NCBI GenBank assembly: GCA_029204225.1
Contig: CM055093.1
Coordinates: 47,114,854 to 47,178,853 of the forward strand
Reading direction: 5' to 3'
Source of the DNA: Diphasiastrum complanatum
Taxonomy: Eukaryota; Streptophyta; Lycopodiopsida; Lycopodiales; Lycopodiaceae
DNA length: 64,000 nt
The translations under genes and the position numbers were made by a program. Below the pieces are notes generated by a model. That model did not search any database, had not been told where the DNA came from, and was given only the letters and a program-made list of their open reading frames with translations. Shown piece by piece: positions 10,591-21,942 of the stretch (positions are counted from its first letter, which is position 1; each line of letters starts with the position of its first letter).

Positions 10591-13500
10591 GTGTTGTACA
10601 TGCCTGCAAATTTTTGTTCAGAACTGATCAGCCCAACTACTATTCAGTGTAATGGACCCACCAAATTCACCTATAAGTTGGCTGAATTCGATTCATTCCT
10701 CACTTGTGCTAGCAAAGCTCTTGCGAATTTTTCTTGCGACCAAAGCCTTCCAAATTTCCTGCATTGCCTTCTGATACACTCTCACGCGGTTATAATTCCA
10801 TTCTGATCATCATGTCTTCTACCGATACTTCCCAGTCTCCGTGCTATACACTATCCATCGTGATGTCCCATCTGCAACGGACATCATGATTCTTCCTAGC
10901 ACAAGCATGGTTGCTCAATGGATGACCCTTGCGGAGCCTCTACTTACTGCAATGAGTATTTATGAGAGAGCCTTTTTGGGACGCATCAATATGGATTTCA
11001 TCACTCTTGCCTTCAGTACGTGGAAGGAAGAGAAATCCAAGTTTTACATCACCTTCCAAGGAGCCACACACAAGGTGCGCGTCACTGAGGCCGCACTTGC
11101 AGCTATAGGAATCTCATCCGGTACGCACGCCTCACCCAATCACAAGCATGCCAAACAGGCCATCAAGCCATACATTGACCTCACCAACGATCTGCATTGG
11201 CCTAATGATGGCTACCTTTTGGAAGCCATCACTGACCCTTCCATCCACGCCGCTGCCCAATTGTTGAATCATTTCCTGATGGTTGGCAACCTCAGAAAAG
11301 ACCGCATCACATCTCAAATCCTTCACAGGATAGTGGAGTCCCACATCAAGTTGGCCAAAGCCCCTCTTGAACCATATAACTGGTTCAAGACTGTTTCTGG
11401 TGAGCTCAAGTGAGCTATTAAGGCCAATACAAAGCAGCAGGTTGCCGCTGGCTCTCTATTGTCCCTCTTAGCCGCTTCTCACTTAGAAAATAGAATCCAT
11501 GGCTTTCACCTTGATTTCATGCTTTTGGTTTATGAAGAAGCACCAGCCGAGTCATCTCACTAGGCTTCGAGTTCTCATAGTCGTCGTTGTCCACGCAGCG
11601 AGATCATAATTCTTGACTTGCCTTCCGTATCATGACGTCGTACTAGGCATACCTCGTCAGCTGCGCTTCCACCCCCTGCTGCTGTTCGCACTGAACTTCC
11701 CATTCCCCTCGCCTCTGCTCCCATACAAGGACAGTCTGTGACCATTGGGCCTACCATTCCCATCACAGCTGCCTAGGCCGCCTCACCCTCGCACACCAAA
11801 GCAACCTCACCCAACACACAGTTCTTCATGGATATGTTCGATGATTCCGACCCCCTTGGGGCCACTGAAATCTTTGAAATGCCTCGGAGCCCAGCACCCT
11901 TTGAACCCCAATCCCCTGAAAGAGGATTCAGGCATATCCATGAAGCTACTGTTGGTGTCGAAGATGCCAGTCAGCAACCACCCACATAGGGTAGCCCAGC
12001 CACACTTCGGGTCGACACAGCTGTCAAGTCACCAAAGCAGTTCGACACCACAGTGCATGAAGGATTTAAAGACGAGGATATTTTTGAAGAAGAAGAGACT
12101 TTGGCACCTATTCCACGCCTACCACGGACAATACCATCAGGGTATCCTACTGCTGCCACCTCCATGACTGTCGCTTCTGGTGATGCTCTCAGGTTAGTTT
12201 CAAGCCTTGGCAAGTGATCCAGTCTATGCTGGATAAAAAAAATGGAACAGAGGATCTCTGTTTTAGGACTCAAAAACACTCTGATCAGTCAAAAAATTGT
12301 CCAGCTGGATCGAGAGGTGAAGATAGCCAAGCAACATGAAGAAAAGGCTGAAAGCGAAAAGACATTGGCCCAGCAACAAGCTGATCGCTTGGAAACCTAC
12401 ATCAGCTCCTTGCAAAATGCCCCACAAGATCAGGTAGACAAGGCAGTGCAAGATGCCAAGCAACAAGTGCAGCTGCTGAAGGGAAAATTACAAATGGCCG
12501 AACAAGATCGCACACGGCTTCAAGGTGAATTGGATGAGACCACCCTTGAGCGTGATGCATATCTGCAAACACAAATACCCGATCATATGGTCACACCGAC
12601 GGAGATTGCATATTTGTTCAAGAAAATTGAAACATACAAAGTGGCCCTTCAGGGATTCCAAGGCCGCTTTGATAGGTTCAAAGGAGCAGCTTCAATCGAG
12701 TTGGCAAAGGCAAAAGAGACCATCAACGCCTATGAAAAAGTCACCGCTCAAGTGTTGGAAGCCGGACCACAAATCCCCGTCCCAGTCATGCCTCAATTCT
12801 CCCCTTCGCGCCAAGAAGCTGTACAGATGGATACAGGGGTTGATTCGAGCATGGACCAGGGGGGAGCCGCCAGCTATACCAGCAGTACAAGCGGGTCCAT
12901 CCACATCAAGGACAAGCCATTTATTCAGAAGGCCCATCAACGTTGAGGACCAGATCCAGACCTTCTTAAAGCAGCATCCACAAGAGTCCTCGCGTGGTGG
13001 ATGGGTTCTCAAATTTAAGACCTCCGAGATCGAGGCCGGCAAAGAATTGGACAAAATACCTGCACTGGGAGAGCATCCGACATGGAGAATCACGGGTTTT
13101 GAGAAAACTCTGGAATCAAATAGGAGTTACGTCGCCAACCCTCGCCAGTTGCGGGTAGATTCTTATTACGTGCCAATGCCGTGAAGACAAAAATGGAAAG
13201 ATTTGGGATTGGCTATGGATAAAATCACCATCCATACGCCCAATTGGCCAATCATCCACTAGCCTTACAGCTGAAATATTTCAGTGGATTTCCACCGGGC
13301 CTTACAGGCATATCAGAGAGAGTATGCCCACTCTCCGGATCCAACGGTGCGACAATTGGCAATGTTTGCAAAAGATCTAACTCTGTCAGCGTCAGTGGCA
13401 ACCAAATGGGACGATTGCCTTCCTACCCTGACATTTGATCCAAATAAGCCGATGGCCTCAGAGAAAATCAAAGATCAGCTGTCGATTGCTCGACTGTATT

Positions 13501-13694
13501 TTCGTGCGGCTATGATGGGAGGCTCTTGCGAATCCCGCTTCACCTCATGGACAACTTCCAAGTGGATTGTCGGAGCCCACCGTTGTTTCCTGCCGCATAA
13601 TTTGGATTTCAATACTGCACGCCTTGACTTTATGGAGAAGGTGCAATATCATTTCATTATGATTCGGTGCGAAGCCAATAAAAGTCCCCAATAA
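10591..13694 (+). pseudogene. ORF3: large ORF of unknown function after pol, copy A
   Basis: A broken reading frame of roughly 950 codons downstream of integrase, in the position where Athila/Tat elements carry extra or env-like ORFs. Visible pieces: an N-terminal alpha-rich domain (about 10680-11413; DPSIHAAAQLLNHF, KDRITSQILHRIVES); an acidic, proline-rich part (about 11700-12200; MFDDSDPLG, PRRGF-like); a strong coiled coil (12242-12760; many Q/E/K/L heptads such as AEQDRTRLQGELDE); and a C-terminal module (12950-13694; RSYVANPRQLRVDSYYVPMP, KWIVGAHRCFLPHNLDFNTA). Copy B has the same pieces at 37300-39363, and gypsy F has a distant N-terminal relative. No signal peptide or membrane segment is seen, so I do not call it an envelope. 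Stops and frameshifts occur throughout. Confidence 0.7.
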
Positions 13695-13739
13695 CTTCAT
13701 ATTGCAGGTGTTGTGGGACCGCCACCAGTTTTGGTGGGG

Positions 13740-14416
13740 TGTGTAAGTCCAACCCAATGATCACATAGTTATTTGATTAATTAGAATGTTAATAAAAGGA
13801 CTTTAGGCCTTTTTGCGGGACTTTTAATGTCGCAGGGCCTAAATGTCAAGTTAGTGAATAAAGTTGGGTTTCCCTCCAATTTTGATGGTTCCCACACTTT
13901 TTTAAATTTGAATAAAAAGAGAGGCAAGATTGGACCAATAAGATTCAGAGGCCAGGGTCCTCCTCTCTACTATAAAAAGGGACCAGTTCCTCATGTTCAT
14001 TTTCTCATTTCAATAAAGCAGATTGGTTCTCTTTAGAAATGGATTGATGAATGTCCTTGCTCTTCCTTTCTTCTCCTCCATATCTCATGCTTTCTTTGGA
14101 TTTTGCTAATTGTTGGATTTGATCATTATTGGAATTGCTATTTCTTATGCTTTTTGTGAGAGAGAAAGGGAGAGAGAGAAGAGTAAATGCTATCATTGTT
14201 GTGGATTTAGGGTAAATGGAAGTAGGGTTAATGGATGTAGTGTTAATGCTTAGTGTTAATGGATGTTAGTGTTAGATCCTCCATTCATGTTGAAATCTGA
14301 ACTATACTATCGCTCTCACGGGAACGAGCCTACGCGTGACAACTAACTCCGTCTCTTTGATGCTAGATTGACTAGATCTTGGATTCAGGTTAGGCAAGGA
14401 AAGAAACCCGCTACAC
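13740..14416 (+). mobile_element. 3' LTR of gypsy copy A, first ~85 bp missing
   Basis: Clearly the same LTR as 30794-31540 and 39417-40152. The first part seen in those (TGTTGG to CACCCT) is deleted, so the purine tract GGTGGGG (13733-13739) joins directly to TGTGTAAGTCC. It contains TATAAAAAGG at 13971-13980, AATAAA at 14012-14017, and ends ...CCCGCTACA. It abuts an integrase scrap of another gypsy family. Confidence 0.85.
13971..14017 (+). promoter_or_regulatory. LTR core promoter (TATA) and AATAAA signal, copy A 3' LTR
   Basis: TATAAAAAGG at 13971 and AATAAA at 14012, 40 bases apart, keep the same context in LTRs B (31097 and 31148) and C (39709 and 39760). This is the U3/R arrangement of an LTR promoter. 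Confidence 0.6.
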
Positions 14417-14775
14417 CAACTCTCTTTAAGGATACGCACACCTACACTAAGGCCTGTGATGTTTGTCAACGAACTAAACAATTTCAAAAGACCGAATACA
14501 TGCCTTTGCACCTTGTCACAACTGATCAAGCTTTCCAGAAACCGGGCATTGATTATGTTGGACCCATTAGTCCCGCTACTAGACACACTCAATCCCGCTA
14601 TATCATAGTAGCTACGAACTATTGTACCAAATGGGCTGAAGCAAGATTTGTTCGCAATGCTGACACTCGTTCTACCACAAAATTTCTCTAACAGGTCATA
14701 GTTCGTTTCAGATGTCCTCTAGAACTTGTCAGTGATAGGGCTACACATTTTCTTAACTCTGTCGAATGATAGCGG
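14417..14775 (+). pseudogene. Integrase fragment of a second gypsy family (F-type)
   Basis: Begins immediately after the LTR of copy A. Readable as CDVCQRTKQFQKTEYMPLH, then IDYVGPISPATRHTQSRYII, YCTKWAEARFVRNADTRS and, after a TAA near 14690, a segment with CPLELVSDRATHFLNS. It therefore covers the second zinc pair, the first catalytic Asp (IDYVGP) and the second (SDR), then stops. It matches the minus-strand integrase of gypsy F (53000-53440) much better than that of A/B. The adjacency suggests either that copy A inserted into an F-type element or that a later deletion joined them. Confidence 0.8.
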
Positions 14776-16227
14776 AATTGTGGGAAGAAAGCTAGTTTTG
14801 AGGACGGAAGTGCAGTTTGGCAGCGTGAATACTCATCATTGGTGACAATTTTGAGAGGGCAAGCAGTCACAGGTGAGAGGTAGGCATGGTATGCTGGTTA
14901 CAGGTAAAAAATTCTTGTGATCAGGTTCAACTCTTGGGTTCGAACCAACCAATGTCGGGTGACATTTGGGGTAGGGGAATGCTCTCACAGGTAGGATCGA
15001 CATTGGTAGTGTCGAGTCAGGTGATGTCTGCATTGACACACACATTTGTGACTTGAAAAAATTTCGTTTGGAGGGAAATATGGGCTAGTTTGGAGGTACA
15101 CACATATGATCACACGTTGGATACTTGTGGTGAGTGGTAAGTGTGATGTTTTGCAGGTTTTGCAATTAGTAAGTCATTTAAAATCAAGTCATTGTAGATG
15201 TGGAGTAGTGTATCAGGTTTGTCATCAAGGAAATACACTTGAACTGCCAGTTTGGATAAGTCAAGTCAATTTGTCATATTAGTATTGCATCAAGGATGCA
15301 GATTTTAGTGATGTGAAGGTGCAGATCATTTGGTTTGGGTCATGGAATATCTCAAAGGTTCACTTGGAGGAATGTTCACATGCATAGTCATGTGAGAGAC
15401 TTGATGGTGGCTTTGGAGTTCACATCTCAGTGTATTCTCAAGGAATGGTTTGGAATCATTCACAAGAGCAGCTTGGAGCTGGCTTGGGGGAATACAAGTT
15501 GGGCACTACAGGGTAGATGCTCATATCTTCATGATCAGTGATGGCATTGGGATACCTGATAGGGATAGGACTGTAGGATGACATGGGATGATCAGTAGGG
15601 GCTTGAGTCTTTGGATGGGACAGGACTTACAAGGGCCATTCATAATGGATTCAGGACACTGCAAACACAAAATGGGTGAAGCATGAAGCTTGAGAGCCAG
15701 CTATAGGATGAAGAGTTGATGGAGATGGCATGGTTGGGTGTGATTGGAGGGAAAACACTATGATGGGTGTTTTGTTAGCGATCTACTAGAGGGGATCCTG
15801 GAGGGGACACTAATGGCGAGGACTTCATGATGAGGAAGTCACTCAGATCCATATACCTTAGTACGATTAGGGAGACTATGGTCTCATGTTTCCATGAGCA
15901 GCGACTCATGTATGGGCTTCCATTGGCATGTTGTCGGGTGGCACATAGTCAGGGAGAGTGAGCAGATGATAGGAGCCAGGAGGAGCAGGTGACGCTTTGG
16001 AGATCGGCTTGTCTATCAGGATGGTAACTAGGATGGGAGACATTAGGTGAGCATATAGTATGTGGATGACGAGTCCATGGGAGTGACACGCAGGGAGATG
16101 CTACAATTGCTCAGGTATGATATATTATTGTATGCATAGTGGATGTTCTTCAGTTGGTACATTATGTGTAGTGATCTAGGGATAGGTCAAGCCTACTTGG
16201 AGGTAGGTGGCATGGAGTGTTCCTAGT

Positions 16228-16312
16228 TGTGGTACATATCCTGAGGGCATGGAGTGCATTTACGGGGTGATGTGGTACATATCCTGAGGGCATGGAGTGC
16301 ATTACGGGGTGA
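16228..16312 (+). repeat. Tandem duplication, 43/42 bp
   Basis: TGTGGTACATATCCTGAGGG... occurs at 16228-16270 and again at 16271-16312, differing by one missing T. A third copy starts with TGTGG and then diverges. Confidence 0.95.
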
Positions 16313-16589
16313 TGTGGATCCAACATGCCCATGGTTGTGAGTCGACAAGAATGGAGATGGTTACTCAGGGAGTGATCGTTGATACTTTGGTGAGTGATTA
16401 GGTGAGTTGCATGGTTATATGCATAGTGATCTCTAGGTTGGCACCACATGCTAGTTTTATCCATCATTATTTGGTAAGCATGATGCAACTTGTTTGGTTA
16501 GATCTAGTTGGAGTCTAGTTGCACTACAGGTGGACAGGTTCTTGAGGAGCTACCAACAAGTAATGGATACTTAGTGATTAGATGGTACA

Positions 16590-17165
16590 AGGTATAGATT
16601 TTTGATGGAGCTATCCTACCTGATATGCTATGGATCATGAGTCACGATGGTGGATCTAGAGTGTATTTGATTTGTTTTGGTTGATATGATGGATATAGTG
16701 GTGAGATACGCTCCTTTGTGGGAGGCCTATAGACTAGTCAAATCAGAGTTGAAAAAGTCAAGCATGGGAAGTTGGGCCTACGGGCTTATTGGACAGGATG
16801 TTAGGGCAAAGCAGCTTGGATCATGGCTTTGTTTGGGAGATATATCAGGGATGAGGCTTGGAGCACTCATTGGTTCAAGATGGTTGATCTTGGATGATGT
16901 ATGACGACATCAGTTGGATATGCTTGGATGTGAGGGCATCTTGTTACAAGTGTGTGCCATTAGGGAGATGATCTGATTTGGAGACCAGTGGTGTAGCAAC
17001 GGATCTACAAGTGACAAGTGTTGCTATGACATGATACCACAATTTGTGCAAGGCTAGTCATGTATTTGACGTATTCGTGTTGGTTTGCATGAATGTGTGC
17101 TTGCATGTTTTCCAGTCACGAGAGTCTAGATCTGAGTTAGAGTTCTATGTGTTTATGCATTTTCT
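16590..17165 (+). repeat. Dispersed repeat R1 (uninterrupted relative of the copy B target)
   Basis: Matches 30620-30793 and then 40153-40725 in order. Shared stretches include GGAGCTATCCTACCTGATAT, GTCAAATCAGAGTTG, GTCAAGCATGG, GCTTTGTTTGGGAGATA and GAGGCTTGGAGC. R1 has no gypsy insertion between GAGTTG and GTCAAGCATGG, so it represents the empty site. R1 lacks about 150 bp present in R2 after 40175. No coding function is seen. Confidence 0.85.
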
Positions 17166-17640
17166 ACGTCAGAAACGAAGTAGTCATTTGTATGATCATT
17201 GACTTGTCATTATGTCTACTAGCTATCTATCTGGTGAGGGTATAGTCTTATGGTGGCAGTAAGATTTATTTGGTTTAGCTTCTGTCTCTCATTTATGTCA
17301 AATTTATAGGTTTGTGCTTGTTGGTCTGATAGGATGTTAGCCTAGCTAGATGGAGGATGTAAGTCTCATGGTGACAGTGGGATTTCCTCAATTTGAGCCA
17401 CGTCGCTCATGTGGTCCACTTGTGTTCAGGTTAGATTGGGGATGAGTCAGTTGGTTGAGAGTGTGGTAGACTCTTTGTATGAGCATTGTGTGTGCATGAT
17501 ACTTTGTGAGTCAAACCTGGTGGTTTGTTGGTGTGCTTGAGTGTGAGTCAAGTACAGAGTAGCAGGGATATGCATAACATCTTTTGGACACTCCAGAGGC
17601 TGTTGCAGTATATCTCTTTACTCCTATCGCATTTGATCTT

Positions 17641-18085
17641 AAGGGAGAGTGGTATAATCAGAGTTGATCTGATTTATTTGTATAAGCTTCAAATGTGATA
17701 CCGTAATTATTGTACAATTAGTCAAATTTGTGGTATTCATTTGTGTTCGGAACATGACCTGCTATGGACATATCGGTTCTGGCGCTGATCATGTAGCTGG
17801 CTACTTGGATTAGCCGAGTAGCCACACGTAGTGAAAATTAGCATGTACGTTGTTACTTACAGTACTTGCTATACTCGGGGGCATGTCTTGAGTTTGTCGA
17901 TCGAATTTGGCCATATCAGGCAAATGACCTTAGTTTGACAGGTGGTAGGCCAATTTTAGGACACATGTCTTTTCATGCAGTGTGTGAATACACTATATAT
18001 ACGATTTTCTTTGTAATCAATAATTTTTTTGTGCCATTTTCGAGAGCCTGCTATGGTGATTGATTGATGTGATTTGCATACTACA
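17641..18085 (+). mobile_element. Putative purine tract and 3' LTR
   Basis: AAGGGAGAG (17641-17649) looks like a polypurine tract and is followed directly by TGGTATAATCAG. Further on are a TATA-like CTATATATAC (17993-18002) and an AATCAATAA polyadenylation-like site (18016-18024). A candidate end is near CTACA at about 18085. No second copy was found in the window, so the boundaries are guesses. Confidence 0.35.
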
Positions 18086-18156
18086 CTAGATCCTAATCAG
18101 ATTTTAACACAAAGCTCATCCACAAAGGAAATTTTTCATCCCGTAAAGGAGATTAA

Positions 18157-18236
18157 TCATCCACATGGGGAGCATAGCTCACTCACTAGGGAGAGTTCAT
18201 CCACATGGAGAGCATAGCTCACTCACTAGTGAAGAT
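18157..18236 (+). repeat. Tandem duplication, 40 bp
   Basis: TCATCCACATGGRGAGCATA...CTCACTCACTAG is present at 18157 and again at 18197, nearly identical. Confidence 0.9.
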
Positions 18237-18503
18237 TGTCAATTTAGAAACTAGAAAGAAAAATATAGCTTGAATGTAGACAAACTTTTCAACACATGTA
18301 AAAATGTTTTGACGAATCACATCAAAAAATATAAATCTCTGTTCCTGGAGTATAAATGACCTATAAATGGTTCAAGATCACATAGATCTAACCACAACAC
18401 AAAGTTAGAAGAGATTTGATCATTAGACAAATAATAATGCTAGATTGATATATAACCAACAATACTACTATTTTTGAAAAACTTGTCATTTTTGGCCGCA
18501 AAC

Positions 18504-19231
18504 CTGCTGATACCATGTGAAATTTCAAAACCAATATTATCCTAAATGTAGATCTAGGCACAATAGAAGATGCACAAAAACAAAAGTCAAATTTGTAGAC
18601 AATTCTACACATAGAATATCTAATTTGATCAAGATCTACATAACACAACAAGATAGAATCAAAAGCTATTTAAAACTTGAAGAGATTTCATTCAAATCTC
18701 TGTTACCAGGCCGTACAATAGCAACAAATCATTTATTTCCATTCTCCAATAGAGATAGAACAAGTGTACACCAAGTATTCTACTCATAGAAGGGAACAAA
18801 AAATAATGAGATAGTATTCACTCAAGTCTTCCAAAAGTGTAATGCCATGTAGGTTCTACATTCTCCACGACCTATGTGCAATTTATAGCTTAAAGTGAAG
18901 ACTCTCTCTCCTCTCTCTAGAGTGTTTTGGTCCAAAACTGGTCCTAAAGTAGTCATATTGGCCAAAATTGCCAAGTAAAGCTAAAATTGAACTTTTGCAT
19001 GACTAAGTGACTAAGTGAATTTGGAACCAGCTTAAAAATTGGTCATGTACCCTACTTTTACATGTGTGAGAAAACCATGTGAAGTTTATTTGCCAATTTG
19101 GCCTCATATAGGCTCAAATTGCCAAACTAAGTAGAAAGCTAGAAAACTAGTCACCGATTTTCACATTCTTCACCGACAAATTACTCATTGATGTAAACTA
19201 TATATCAGAAAATGAAAATTTTGCCCTAACA
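18504..19231 (-). mobile_element. Putative copia-type LTR with adjacent primer site (H)
   Basis: On the minus strand a sequence running from TGTTAGGGCAAAATTT (19231) to GAAATTTCACA (18516) is followed by TGGTATCAGCAG (18515-18504), close to the initiator Met-tRNA primer site TGGTATCAGAGC used by copias D and E. A TATAAATT lies at about 18883-18890 on that strand. This fits a 5' LTR of about 716 bp plus primer site of a minus-strand element whose coding part (to the left) is gone. No partner LTR is visible. Confidence 0.45.
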
Positions 19232-20169
19232 TCTTGTAATTTAGTTGGAAGGTCATCTCTCTCTATACTGCCTCAAATTTGTCAAAGAGACGACACGTTT
19301 AGTTGCATATGCTTGTGAACTAGACATAGATTAAGCTATGAAGAATTCTTAAGCTTTGGTGTATGACCTTTATAAAATCCTATCATAAATACATGGTCAC
19401 ATCAATAATTGATATTGAATAACAATTTTAAGCTAGAAGTTGTTTTATATTCCTTTACTCAAGTGAAATATATTTGAAAAGGCAAACTCGGCTTTGTTGC
19501 AAGAAAATCATCATTTTTGTGGAAGCAAAAGGTAAAGCTATGCTTCTCATGGTTTGAGAAATAGCTTCCTTTTAGTATTACTATTATTGTAAAGGGCATT
19601 TCAAGAAAATCAAGAAGGATGATCAAGAATTAAAGTATCTATTGTTAGAGGAGAAGAGCCAAGGTCAAAGCAGTAATTTTTGCTAGGGGTTTTTTTCAAT
19701 GTATCAAAAGAAAATCAAATGTTTCATATTATATTTTTGATGATTTGAACCACCCAATATTTTACTCTTTAATGTTGATTAAGAACATTACCAAGCCATA
19801 ATTGCAGTTGATTGAATCCCTTAATAAAGATAAGTAAAGGTGTACATTTTACTTATTGATAAGGGAGAAAAAAAATCGTTCTGTATGAACAATAATGCTA
19901 CATTCAAGTTCATTGGTCTTAACAAAGGGATTGTTTCTTACAAAGTGATGTGTTGTTGGTGATTTTTTCACATTATTTCTATCTAGTATAAGCATATAAT
20001 GAAAATTTCAGATAATTGCAAATTGATGGAAATAATGCCTCCGAAATGGTTATCTTGACAAAGGAATATACATGTTGTAGCCCGAGGGATATGTGCAAGG
20101 AGGCCCGGAGTAAAAAACTTGTCTCTTAAAGAAAATTCTACATGTCACTTGGATTTACTACCAATAGTG
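19232..20169. other. AT-rich spacer, nothing recognised
   Basis: No ORF of note on either strand and no repeat that I could match elsewhere in the window. Confidence 0.5.
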
Positions 20170-21157
20170 TGTGAAAAATGCAGATCCAAAGCGTACTTAA
20201 TGGATCAACAAGGTCTTGACCAAATTTGGATGCATATCTAGTTTTAACTAGAGAAGTTCATTAGTCACATTCATCTTGATCACATGTAAAGCTTTCATTG
20301 CCCTCTTGTCATATGTCAATTGTTCTTGAGGTGCCAAAGGTCTCTCCTCCACACCTACAACAATATCCATCAGAGCATTCATCTCAAGCAAAGATTCCAT
20401 CCCCACCTTCCAAGTTGAACAATTTGTTGAGGTAAGCCTATCATTGCCTTCCAATAAGAAGCCACGTGAGGTTGCCATGTTGTAATAATCTGATCTTCTC
20501 TTTGAACTTGTTCCAATGCATTTAGCACTCTCTTAAAAATCAACAAATGAAACTCAAGAGAAACACAAAGATTTGGAAACAATCTAGCCTCTCCTTTTCT
20601 CTCTCTAACAAACCTCGACACATAGAATGTTGATTTCTTGATCACAATAGATCTAAACACAATATGATGAACTTTTGCCAACACCTAAGATTGAAATACA
20701 CTCTTGAAAAAGTCCAACAACTTAAAATCAAGAGATCCTATCAAGTATAGGGTTTCTCCAAAAATGTAAAGTATTGAATCAAGCAAAATCTATGTGCAAA
20801 AGTTAGAATCTTGATATATCATCTAGAAGAATATAGCATCCACAATCATGAGCAATTTTTGTCGCCACATTCCAGTAAGTGGTTTCAAAAATCGGCCATC
20901 TACATGTGATTTGACCTAAAATGATGCTTGGATCACAAAGATCCACTTTCTATACTTGAAAATGCAAGATTTGATCTAGAAACACCTCCAAATCCACATA
21001 GAATTTATTACGCTCTCAAATCCACCTCTAGATTTGGCATAAACAACAACTTTGGCATGCAACTTGCTCTGATACCATGTGAAAAATACAGATCCAAAAC
21101 ATACTTAATGGATCAGCAAGATCTTGACCAAATTTGGATGCACATCTAGTTTTAACT
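20170..21157 (-). mobile_element. Copia remnant bounded by 80-bp direct repeats
   Basis: Reading the minus strand: an LTR piece (21157-21078), primer site TGGTATCAGAGC (21077-21066), about 590 bases of leader, the start of gag (20478-20250), then at once a second copy of the same 80-bp LTR piece (20249-20170). All of pol is missing. The two 80-bp copies are similar but not identical. The structure suggests a large internal deletion ending inside the 3' LTR. Confidence 0.7.
20248..20478 (-). pseudogene. gag: N-terminal fragment of copia gag
   Basis: Starts at an ATG (MATSRGFLLEGNDRLTSTN). It has the copia gag N-terminal pattern, including CSTWKVGMES and ALHVIKMNVTNELL, aligning with the starts of the gag frames of copias D (60138) and E (62438). 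It ends after 76 codons at a TAG formed where gag meets an LTR piece. It is a scrap, not a gene. Confidence 0.8.
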
Positions 21158-21209
21158 TTGATAGTAAAAGTAACTTTCTAATGAAATGAAAAGAAAAAAG
21201 CATAAGGGA

Positions 21210-21251
21210 AAAAAAAAGGGGGGGGGGGGGGGGGTGGGGGGGGTGGGGGTT
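21210..21251 (+). repeat. Poly-A then poly-G tract
   Basis: A run of A is followed by about 17 consecutive G, then GTGGGGGGGGTGGGGG. Seen directly. It may form a G-quadruplex; the exact length is the kind of tract sequencing often misreads. Confidence 0.9.
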
Positions 21252-21687
21252 ATCAACTCAATGTGATTAACCTAAATGTGATGAAGAGACAATTGTTGGA
21301 AAGTAGTGTTTAATTGTTACCCTTAAATGTTTAGTCAAGATAATTTACACCAAGACTACGTGCTATAAGTAGGGGCCTATGTTTGATAAAGTTAGAGTTT
21401 GACTCTAGTCAATAGTATACTTGCATGAATATATGCACTATTTTCATAGTGACAACCAAAAGAATTAAACACAAGGCAAGCAAATATTAAACCCAAAGTA
21501 CTCTCTCTCTATATCTTTCAAAAAATAAGTGTCAAATTAAGGTACATGTAGGTGTTGAATCTAAAGTACATGTAGGTACACCATGCATGCTTGTACATAT
21601 GCATATATATATCTATGTGCAAAGGGAGCAAAAGATGGGAGACCCAAAGAGTATTATCCATTAATAGTATTAGATATATATGGCAAT

Positions 21688-21745
21688 TGTGTGTGTGTGT
21701 GTATATATATATTTATATATAGACATATATAGATATAATGGCTAT
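21688..21745. repeat. (GT)n(AT)n microsatellite
   Basis: GTGTGTGTGTGTGT followed by interrupted TATATA blocks. Simple sequence repeat. Confidence 0.85.
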
Positions 21746-21942
21746 GTAGAAAGAGAGAGATAAAGGTTGGGAGATCCAAATAATATTATCCTTTTATCTT
21801 ATTTTTAATGCCTATGTTAATAGTACGAGAGATACAACGCTCACTAGAAATCACTAGAACCATACTTTCATTGTAGTGCTTGAGTTTGGCATGCTCACCC
21901 AAGTTCTATTCTCTGTGATCTCATGGGTTTTAGGCATATTTT

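Larger units (their letters stand above)
3640..14416 (+). mobile_element. Ty3/gypsy LTR retrotransposon copy A (Athila/Tat-like), 5'-truncated
   Basis: Order on the plus strand: untranslated leader, gag with four zinc knuckles, DGGS-type protease, reverse transcriptase (YLDD), RNase H, integrase with H2C2 and DDE, motif-rich spacer, ORF3, purine tract, 3' LTR. There is no chromodomain at the integrase C-terminus. That, the extra ORF after pol and the tRNA-Asp type primer site in sister copy B point to the Athila/Tat side of gypsy. No 5' LTR or primer site is found upstream of 4014. The left limit is placed where the AACCTTCGCC-type leader motif starts and is uncertain. Several frameshifts and stops make it non-autonomous. 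The right limit is the CTACA end of the 3' LTR. Confidence 0.85.
14776..17649. other. Long noncoding stretch, partly repeat R1
   Basis: About 2.9 kb without coding potential. It is G/T-rich on the plus strand, unlike the A/T-rich spacer elsewhere. It includes repeat R1 (16590-17165), an internal 43-bp tandem duplication (16228-16312) and partial internal duplications near 17240-17390 (...ATGGTGRCAGTRRGATTT). It ends in a purine tract and a putative LTR. It could be the internal region of a non-autonomous LTR element, but this is inference. Confidence 0.5.

Noticed and set aside
10591-13694. Calling ORF3 an envelope gene
   Set aside because: No signal peptide, no membrane anchor and no furin-like site seen; position alone is not enough.
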